Origin: Methylotenera_A sp031429035
Lineage (GTDB): Bacteria > Pseudomonadota > Gammaproteobacteria > Burkholderiales > Methylophilaceae
Reading direction: 5' to 3'
DNA length: 12,174 nucleotides
NCBI GenBank assembly: GCA_031429035.1
Contig: JANOYU010000069.1
Span: 1-12,174, forward strand
Position numbers and translations under genes: made by a program. Each line of letters begins with the position of its first letter. The stretch's first letter is position 1. The notes below the pieces were generated by a model, which did not search any database, was not told where the DNA came from, and saw nothing but the letters and a program-made list of their open reading frames with translations. This document shows, piece after piece, positions 9,001-12,174 of the stretch.

Positions 9001-9235
9001 TGAAATACAGCAAATCTTCCACACCGCTCAACTGCTCCTCAATGGGCGCAGCCACCGTTTTTGACAGCGTATCTGCACTCGCACCTGGGTAGTTTGCGGT
9101 AATCGTCACCGTTGGTGGCGCGATTTCAGGATATTGCGCAACGGGTAATTTAAACGCTGCAGCCAAGCCAGCCAGCACAATAATGATGGACAAAACGCCA
9201 GCAAAAATTGGGCGGGTGATAAAAAATTTAATCAT
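6065..9235 (-). CDS. HAE-1 family RND multidrug efflux pump, inner-membrane subunit (AcrB/MexF-like)
   Basis: Proton-driven drug antiporter of the inner membrane; 1056 aa is the full family length. It starts with TM1 (about 10-28) and the family N-terminus MIKFFITRPIFAGVLS. The porter domain carries PVAQYPEIAPPTV (31-43) and the docking and pore segments. The proton-relay aspartates are D408 and D409 in LAIGIVVDDAIVVLENVERL. K938 lies in GLAAKNAILIVEF and T975 in MTSMAFVLG, matching D407/D408/K940/T978 of AcrB. A second six-helix bundle spans about 870-1025, ending in GAGSAARRSMGTGVFGG. The switch-loop region (GLDFIGGGNKTSAATMFVRLKDWKER, in part) and the LSNYA...DYAMRVWL segments look closer to MexF/BpeF than to AcrB, but this is an eye judgement and the substrate is unknown. 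The start is 32 bases after the adaptor stop, has no Shine-Dalgarno, and lies in a duplicated start region. Confidence 0.96.
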   Translation of the reverse strand: MIKFFITRPIFAGVLSIIIVLAGLAAAFKLPVAQYPEIAPPTVTITANYPGASADTLSKTVAAPIEEQLSGVEDLLYFNSVADSSGTLTITATFEVGTNIDQATFNVSNRVNIATPRLPEEVRRNGLIVQKISSDFLLVSFLTSKNKAHDRLFLSNYATLNILDEIKRIQGVGSAQIFGGQDYAMRVWLRPDRMAQLNVTTSDIAAAIQTQNAQYAAGKIGQDPAPNDQQIIYTVTAKGRLLEPEQFGNIIIKADGPNGILYLKDVARLELGAQNYNVRSSLNGQPGVALGVFLQSGANALDTAKSIKLKMEELKQRFPDGMQYSIPYDTSEFVKATIEEVFKTLGEALILVVLVVFLFLQSWRATLIPIIAVPISLIGTFAGLYLLGFTINLLTLFAMILAIGIVVDDAIVVLENVERLMRDEKLKPLEAAIKSMQQVSSAVIAIVMVLCAVFIPVAFMGGIAGALYRQFAVTVAIAVVISGVVALTLTPALCAILLKNTHKENAFFNAFNRGFNKITSFYTHIVDITLHHKIIGAVVFTAIIVLCAVLLNRVPGSLVPQEDQGYVITLIIMPDGATLNRTEKTTESIRQAIAPDSAVEFEFAIVGLDFIGGGNKTSAATMFVRLKDWKERTTTADDVAGKLKGIGFMQPDGFAFAVNPPPIRGLGSSAGFEMYVQSRNSSDPQKLAAVLNNFVDMMRADPKLTNINTFFRPTVPQLFIEVDEAKALSLGVPIPDIYATLQSTMGQLYVNDFNKFGRTYKVQLQAEAQFRSNPEDIGKIYVRSKPSNLNPNGQMIPLSSISKVSRVIGAEQLERYNGLLSAKVLGAGAAGVSSGDAINLVEKLAKENLPDGYQIAWTGQAYQEKITGNAAIFAFGFAMIMVFLILAAQFETWALPLAVIMAVPFALAGALLAVLVRGMPNDIYFQIGLITLIGLAAKNAILIVEFASQKMEEGKPAMQAAIEAAQLRFRPIVMTSMAFVLGITPLLVATGAGSAARRSMGTGVFGGMILATFVATIFIPLFFTWLSGKHVRTHGHASEMPISEITAPKNNTSGDQ

Positions 9236-9254
9236 AGTTAAAAAATTTAATCAT
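9221..9254 (-). repeat. 15-bp direct duplication across the RND pump start codon
   Basis: On the minus strand ATGATTAAATTTTTT occurs twice (9240-9254 and 9221-9235), separated by four bases. The downstream copy is the true pump start (MIKFF). The upstream copy lies 19 bases earlier, so its ATG is out of frame and reads MIKFFNYD then a stop overlapping codons 2-3 of the pump gene. Neither ATG has a good ribosome binding site. Confidence 0.85.
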
Positions 9255-9267
9255 TATGCGTTAATTA

Positions 9268-10500
9268 TTATTTTGGAGCTTCTGGCTTTGCAGCAGGTGC
9301 GCCAGCAGGCAAGCTGGGAGCGGCTCCTAGCGCATGTGGCTCAACAGGCGCGCCAGGCGGCATCATGTTGAGTTTAATTAAATTATCGGTAATCACTTTG
9401 TCGCCCGCTTGCAGGCCGCTCAGCACAATCCAATCTGCGCCTTTCCACTCGCCTACGGTGACAGGGCGGCGTTCTGCTTGATTTTTTGCATTGGCGATAA
9501 ACACAAAGGTGCCTTGCTCGCCCGTAGAAATTGCCGTTTGTGGTACCAAAAACACGCCTTCTTGCGAGCCAGTGGTGACGCGAGCGCGCACAAATTGGCC
9601 TGGTAACAAGCTTTTATCGCCGTTTTCAAAGGTGGCGCGCAATTCTTGCGTGCCCAAACTTGGGTTAATTTGATTGGCGGTAAAGTTGAGTTTGCCTTTT
9701 TGCGGATATTCGCTGCCATCGGGCAAAATCAAGCTCACTTCAGATACATTTTGCGCGCTGACATGGCCGCCCAAACTTTTTAATTCGCTTTCAGATAGAC
9801 TAAAGCGCACCCAAATGGGCGACACCTGCACAATCGTCGTTAGCAGGCTGGTACCTGCCGCAACCAGTGCCCCTTCTGAATATTGAAAGCGGCCTGCGAT
9901 ACCCGCCACTGGCGCAGTTACTTTAGTGTACGACAAGTTCAGCTGTGCTTCTTTAATATTGGCCTGCGCTTGCATCATGCCCGCTTGGCTTATGCTGCTG
10001 TCAGATGTGGCATTATCGTATTCGCGCTGGCTAATGGATTGTGTTGCCAGTAATTCTTTTAAGCGGCTAGATTCGCGTGATGTTTGGGTAATGCGTGCGC
10101 CTTGGCCCGCTGCGGCAGCTTTTGCTTGCTCTAGCGCAATTTGAAATGGCGCTGGGTCTAGCTGAAACAGCACCTGCCCTGCTTTTACCGGCTGGCCTTC
10201 TTCAAACATTTTTTTTAATATTATGCCACCCACACGTGGCCGAATTTCTACCTCACTGGCGCCTTCAGTTTGCGCAACTGCCTCTACGCGCATTGGCACC
10301 GATGTGGCTTGTACACTAATGATACTAACAGGCATGGCTGGCATTGGCGCACCAGCAGGTGCTGCAGCGCCCTCTGGCTTTTTATTGCAAGCCACAAGCG
10401 ACAGTGATAGAAATAAAGTGAGTAATAACCAACATACAATGTTTAATTTTGCCATGCTATTTGCATGTAACATGCTATTTTTAAACAATAAAACTGGCAT
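9268..10500 (-). CDS. RND efflux periplasmic adaptor lipoprotein (AcrA/MexA/MexE-like membrane fusion protein)
   Basis: Periplasmic adaptor joining the pump to the outer-membrane channel. From the chosen start it is 410 aa. It has a lipoprotein signal with lipobox LVAC (acylated Cys at 38), then an Ala/Pro-rich linker. Next come the first half of the biotinyl/lipoyl motif (EVEIRPRVGGIILKKMFEEG), the alpha-helical hairpin (about 116-190), and the second lipoyl half with LSYTKVTAPVAGIAGR. A beta-barrel and a membrane-proximal domain follow (LPGQFVRARV, VPQTAIS, LQAGDKVI). The C-terminus is a Pro/Ala-rich tail. The start is uncertain: the ATG at 10500 has GGAG (10507-10510) six bases upstream. 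An ATG at 10510-10512 is also open, and the in-frame ATG at 10455 gives the most canonical 22-residue signal peptide but lacks a ribosome binding site. First gene of the efflux operon, divergent from the TetR repressor. Confidence 0.94.
   Translation of the reverse strand: MPVLLFKNSMLHANSMAKLNIVCWLLLTLFLSLSLVACNKKPEGAAAPAGAPMPAMPVSIISVQATSVPMRVEAVAQTEGASEVEIRPRVGGIILKKMFEEGQPVKAGQVLFQLDPAPFQIALEQAKAAAAGQGARITQTSRESSRLKELLATQSISQREYDNATSDSSISQAGMMQAQANIKEAQLNLSYTKVTAPVAGIAGRFQYSEGALVAAGTSLLTTIVQVSPIWVRFSLSESELKSLGGHVSAQNVSEVSLILPDGSEYPQKGKLNFTANQINPSLGTQELRATFENGDKSLLPGQFVRARVTTGSQEGVFLVPQTAISTGEQGTFVFIANAKNQAERRPVTVGEWKGADWIVLSGLQAGDKVITDNLIKLNMMPPGAPVEPHALGAAPSLPAGAPAAKPEAPK
10453..10480 (-). 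repeat. 18-bp-period direct duplication near the adaptor start
   Basis: AAATAGCATG occurs twice on the minus strand (10471-10480 and 10453-10462). The period of 18 bases is exactly six codons, so it yields a repeated Asn-Ser-Met and two in-frame ATG codons. Between and overlapping the copies lies a small palindrome, GCATG-TAA-CATGC (10463-10475). This is what makes the adaptor's true start ambiguous. Confidence 0.8.
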
Positions 10501-10534
10501 TAAGCGCTCCATTAAATAGGCTATTTAACACTTT

Positions 10535-10552
10535 ACATTCTAGCTTGAATGT
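10535..10552. promoter_or_regulatory. operator O1: near-perfect TetR-type palindrome
   Basis: ACATTC-TAGCTT-GAATGT: eight of nine base pairs are symmetric, including the central AGCT. It sits at the predicted transcription start of the efflux operon (minus-strand -10 TATAAT at 10558-10563). A repressor bound here would block the adaptor promoter. The half-site GAATGT recurs in O2. Confidence 0.7.
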
Positions 10553-10557
10553 TTATT

Positions 10558-10563
10558 ATTATA
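10558..10563 (-). promoter_or_regulatory. -10 box of the efflux operon promoter
   Basis: Perfect TATAAT on the minus strand. At 17 bases spacing the -35 hexamer would be TAGTTT (10581-10586), a poor match, as is common for regulated promoters. The predicted start near 10551 leaves about 50 bases of leader before the adaptor ATG at 10500. Confidence 0.5.
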
Positions 10564-10590
10564 CAAACATGAACGAATGTAAACTATATT
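10562..10590. promoter_or_regulatory. operator O2: AcrR/TtgR-like binding site
   Basis: The plus strand reads TACAAACA, five bases, then GAATGTAAA, running into TATATT. From memory the Pseudomonas TtgR operator has TACAAACA, five bases and GAATGTAAG, followed by TATATT. The E. coli AcrR site has TACATACAT, four bases and GAATGTATG. The site covers the spacer and -35 region of the operon promoter. It also touches TATATT (10585-10590), a possible -10 of the tetR gene, so it could serve both operon repression and autoregulation. Confidence 0.65.
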
Positions 10591-10658
10591 TTAGTTAAAT
10601 CGTTATACAATTATTGTCTACATTAATTCACTTATTAACAAATAGTACACAAATTTAT

Positions 10659-11273
10659 ATGGTAAGAAAAACCAAAGAAGATGCAGAGCTAACTCGCCAG
10701 CGCATTATAGATGCGGCACGCGAGGTATTTTTATCGCGCGGCGTTAGCCGCTCTACCTTAGAGCATATTGCCGCGCAAGCTGGCGTAACGCGCGGTGCCA
10801 TATATTGGCATTTTAAAAATAAAGCCGAAATATTTCACGCTATGCGCGAACAAGTATTTTTGCCACTGATTGACCGCATGGATGACACCCTTACTGAAGA
10901 AAGCAACGATGCTATTACTCAAATTGAAAACAGTCTGTGCGATACCGTACATCAGCTTAATCAAAACACAGAAATGCGACAAATTTATGAAATTATGATG
11001 ATTAAATGTGAATATGTAGATGAGTTTTCTACCGTACTGCAACAAATTCTGCAAAACTGTTCTAGCATCACCGAAAAAATGCAAAGTGCCTACGAACGCG
11101 CGCAAGCACAACAATTGTTAGCCACTAATCTATCGCCAAAAGCATTAGCATTAGATACGCACTTGTTTTTTAGCGGCTTGCTGCACATGTGGGTAAAAGA
11201 TGCCGATGGCAGCCGTTTTAGATTTCAAGCGATTGAGTTAATAAAATCGCACATTGATTTACGCCGAAAATAA
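10659..11273 (+). CDS. TetR-family efflux repressor (AcrR/TtgR type)
   Basis: DNA-binding repressor of the adjacent efflux operon, released by toxic hydrophobic ligands (family knowledge; the ligand is not deducible). The 204-aa protein starts MVRKTKEDAELTRQRIIDAA, matching the start of AcrR/TtgR. A longer reading from TTG at 10614 adds residues with no family counterpart and is rejected. The TetR N-terminal helix-turn-helix is complete: helices at about 34-41 and 45-52 with AGVTRGAIYWHFKNK (41-55), an almost invariant motif of this subgroup. The C-terminal ligand domain keeps IKCEYVDEF (115-123), equivalent to the KCEFTDD segment of TtgR. Divergent from the adaptor gene, with operator-like palindromes in the 160-bp gap. 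No clear ribosome binding site precedes the ATG; a possible -10 is TATATT at 10585-10590. Confidence 0.93.
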   Translation: MVRKTKEDAELTRQRIIDAAREVFLSRGVSRSTLEHIAAQAGVTRGAIYWHFKNKAEIFHAMREQVFLPLIDRMDDTLTEESNDAITQIENSLCDTVHQLNQNTEMRQIYEIMMIKCEYVDEFSTVLQQILQNCSSITEKMQSAYERAQAQQLLATNLSPKALALDTHLFFSGLLHMWVKDADGSRFRFQAIELIKSHIDLRRK

Positions 11274-11345
11274 TAGCTAAAATAAGGCTTGCAGCGGTAG
11301 GCTAAATAGCATTAACATGTGTAATATCAATAGTTAAGGGGCAAT

Positions 11346-11684
11346 ATGTCTGTTCACACTGGCGAAATTTACGGCAAGCAAACTTCAGCAAAATTTGTGA
11401 TGTATAACGTGCTAAAAGTTGCCAAAACCAAAAGCATGCAAGAAGAAATTTTGACCCTGCAAAATATCGACAACCCTTTAAGTTTATTTGAAACCACTGC
11501 ACAAAAATTAGTCAGCTCTGGTTATGTGCGCATTAGCCAAACACCATATATTGATTTAACCGCCACGGCAAAAAAACGCAAAGCCGCGCGTAAACCCAGT
11601 CGTTGTCCACTTACTTTTGATTTTTTAGAAGCACGCGCAGATTCTGAGCGCCCAGCTGCAGTATTGCCTGATTTATTCAATTAG
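11346..11684 (+). CDS. small basic protein of unknown function (112 aa)
   Basis: Not recognised. It is supported by a good ribosome binding site (AAGGGG at 11336-11341, four bases before the ATG), an open frame of 112 codons and codon use like its neighbours. It has no signal peptide or membrane segment. Residues 50-73 (TTAQKLVSSGYVRISQTPYIDLTA, in part) could be a helix followed by a wing, as in small winged-helix proteins. A strongly basic run follows (KKRKAARKPSR, 76-86), suggesting nucleic-acid contact; this is speculation. The last residues, LPDLFN, faintly recall a beta-clamp-binding tail, but the key Gln is missing. It lies 72 bases after tetR on the same strand and could be cotranscribed with it; no strong promoter or terminator was found in the gap. 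Confidence 0.65.
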   Translation: MSVHTGEIYGKQTSAKFVMYNVLKVAKTKSMQEEILTLQNIDNPLSLFETTAQKLVSSGYVRISQTPYIDLTATAKKRKAARKPSRCPLTFDFLEARADSERPAAVLPDLFN

Positions 11685-11730
11685 TTTTACCTTACGTTTC
11701 ACCTTTAAAAACTTAGCTTTAAAACCACCT

Positions 11731-11774
11731 TCAAAACACCTGCCCTGGAAGCCGCTTGGATATTGGCTCGCAGA
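11731..11774. repeat. 44-bp segment resembling part of gltX (1731-1774)
   Basis: Aligned without gaps, 35 of 44 positions match bases 1731-1774 on the same strand, including CTGGAAGCCGC and TATTGGCT. In gltX the matching bases encode about residues 331-345, read on the minus strand. The intergenic copy is not an open frame of any length. Confidence 0.55.
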
Positions 11775-11788
11775 GCATCCGTTTTTAT

Positions 11789-11823
11789 CCTCTCTCCCTC
11801 GAAGGGAGAGAGTTAGAGAGAGG
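11789..11823. repeat. hairpin HP1 with two competing stems
   Basis: CTCTCTCCCT (11790-11799) pairs perfectly with AGGGAGAGAG (11803-11812) over a CGA loop. The same left arm (CCTCTCTC, 11789-11796) can instead pair with GAGAGAGG (11816-11823). The two structures exclude each other. Confidence 0.8.
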
Positions 11824-11830
11824 GTGAATT

Positions 11831-11845
11831 GGTGAAAGTTTCACC
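11831..11845. repeat. hairpin HP2
   Basis: GGTGAAAGTTTCACC is a seven-base-pair perfect palindrome around a single G; as RNA it would form a shorter stem with a loop of about five bases. It lies eight bases after HP1's alternative right arm. Confidence 0.75.
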
Positions 11846-11847
11846 TT

Positions 11848-11864
11848 GTCGGGGGTAGCCCGAC
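11848..11864. repeat. hairpin HP3
   Basis: GTCGGG and CCCGAC form a perfect six-base-pair GC-rich stem over a GGTAG loop, two bases after HP2. Confidence 0.75.
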
Positions 11865-11869
11865 GGCTA

Positions 11870-11904
11870 GTTACTTTCTTTTAAGTGCTTAAAAAGAAAG
11901 TAAC
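11870..11904. repeat. hairpin HP4, long AT-rich inverted repeat
   Basis: GTTACTTTCTTTTAAG (11870-11885) is complementary to 11888-11904 except for one bulged A, giving about 16 base pairs around a TG centre. It is the longest palindrome inside the tail and the core of the dispersed-repeat-like unit. The sequence after it (CAAAGAAAG) partly repeats the stem motif. Confidence 0.8.
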
Positions 11905-11912
11905 CAAAGAAA

Positions 11913-11927
11913 GCAGCACCCCGCTGC
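11913..11927. repeat. hairpin HP5
   Basis: GCAGC and GCTGC form a five-base-pair stem over the loop ACCCC, eight bases after HP4. Short, but it completes the unbroken run of hairpins. Confidence 0.5.
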
Positions 11928-12130
11928 CGCTTGTTTCCCTCGGTCTTAGCGCAAAACTGGTACGGCTGCGGAACTCGCCTTCAAAAACCATTAAGGCTCA
12001 AACAGACCTCGACGACAACTCCTAGCTTGATTGCGTTGCTCGGCATGGCGAAGGGGCTTGCATGAAAGTGGTGGTGCAGTTCAATATACAAAGCATATCT
12101 TTAATACCACCCCGTCATTCAGAGCGTAGC

Positions 12131-12174
12131 GAAGAATCCAGTAGTTAGGTTTAGTTTTAAAAACTGGATTCTTC
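12131..12174. repeat. inverted repeat truncated by the window end
   Basis: GAAGAATCCAGT (12131-12142) is perfectly complementary to ACTGGATTCTTC (12163-12174), with a 20-base AT-rich centre. The right arm ends exactly at the last base, while the left flank (12113-12130, CCCGTCATTCAGAGCGTAG) has the look of a dispersed palindromic repeat whose other half lies outside the window. Confidence 0.8.

Larger units (their letters stand above)
11685..12174. other. gene-free tail: mosaic of palindromic intergenic repeats
   Basis: No ORF of credible size or with a ribosome binding site exists on either strand in these 490 bases. The stretch holds a gltX-like 44-bp segment (11731-11774), a run of five hairpins (11789-11927), a GC-richer stretch (11927-12060) and the first part of a long inverted repeat at the edge. 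The run GTTACTTTCTTTT..., its complement, then CACCCCGCTGCCG, TCCCTCGGTC, GGAACTCGCC and GGCTCAAACAGACCTCG resembles a degenerate copy of a repeat I recall from intergenic regions of many beta- and gammaproteobacteria. That match is from memory only. Confidence 0.6.

Noticed and set aside
10614..10658. N-terminal extension of the TetR repressor from a TTG at 10614
   Set aside because: The family start motif MVRKTKE begins at the ATG at 10659; the extra 15 residues have no counterpart and would overlap the likely promoter and leader.
11870..11904. HP4 as a rho-independent terminator for the 112-aa gene
   Set aside because: The stem is AT-rich, has almost no loop, lies about 190 bases after the stop and has no T-tract after it.
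11786..11930. CRISPR array or retron-type non-coding RNA
   Set aside because: The hairpins differ from each other and are not regularly spaced repeats; no cas or reverse-transcriptase gene is near.
11979..11997. GCCTT-N11-AAGGC inverted pair as a further hairpin
   Set aside because: Five base pairs over an eleven-base loop is too weak to separate from chance.
11981..12046. Minus-strand 21-residue ORF (MPSNAIKLGVVVEVCLSLNGF) in the tail
   Set aside because: It lies within the repeat-like segment. Such short frames in dispersed repeats are often mis-annotated as proteins; there is no ribosome binding site.

Overview
The window looks like a chromosomal segment of a fairly AT-leaning betaproteobacterium. 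The evidence is the short 79-residue Hfq with a betaproteobacterial core, the hfq-hflX pairing, and gltX and RND efflux proteins of the same flavour. A Methylophilaceae-like methylotroph would fit, but that is an impression from base composition and protein style, not something the sequence proves. No tRNA, rRNA, CRISPR array, transposase or phage gene was seen.

Left part (1-2763, all minus strand): gltX (glutamyl-tRNA synthetase), then after about 160 bp hfq (RNA chaperone), then hflX (ribosome-associated GTPase, cut off by the window edge). hflX begins at a TTG two bases after the hfq stop, and its Shine-Dalgarno lies inside the last hfq codons, so the two are probably translationally coupled. 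A divergent AT-rich promoter region (2764-2930) separates gltX from a plus-strand 572-aa protein. Its C-terminal quarter looks like a PilZ (cyclic-di-GMP receptor) barrel behind a long helical N-terminal part.

Middle (4665-10500, minus strand): a complete tripartite RND multidrug efflux operon. The order is periplasmic adaptor lipoprotein, inner-membrane HAE-1 pump, outer-membrane NodT/OprM channel lipoprotein. A divergent TetR-family repressor of the AcrR/TtgR type (10659-11273, plus strand) sits next to it. The intergenic region holds a near-perfect palindrome and a second site that closely resembles the known AcrR/TtgR operators, placed around the operon's -10 box. This is a classic locally repressed efflux locus. 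The start regions of both the adaptor and the pump contain short direct duplications that create extra ATG codons.

Right end (11346-12174): a small unrecognised basic protein (112 aa) followed by about 490 bp without a credible gene. This stretch is a mosaic of at least five back-to-back hairpins, a 44-bp stretch about 80% identical to part of gltX, and the first part of a long inverted repeat that runs off the window. It looks like a cluster of dispersed intergenic palindromic repeats. The window is otherwise mostly ordinary; the efflux control region and the repeat cluster are the parts that most deserve a second look.
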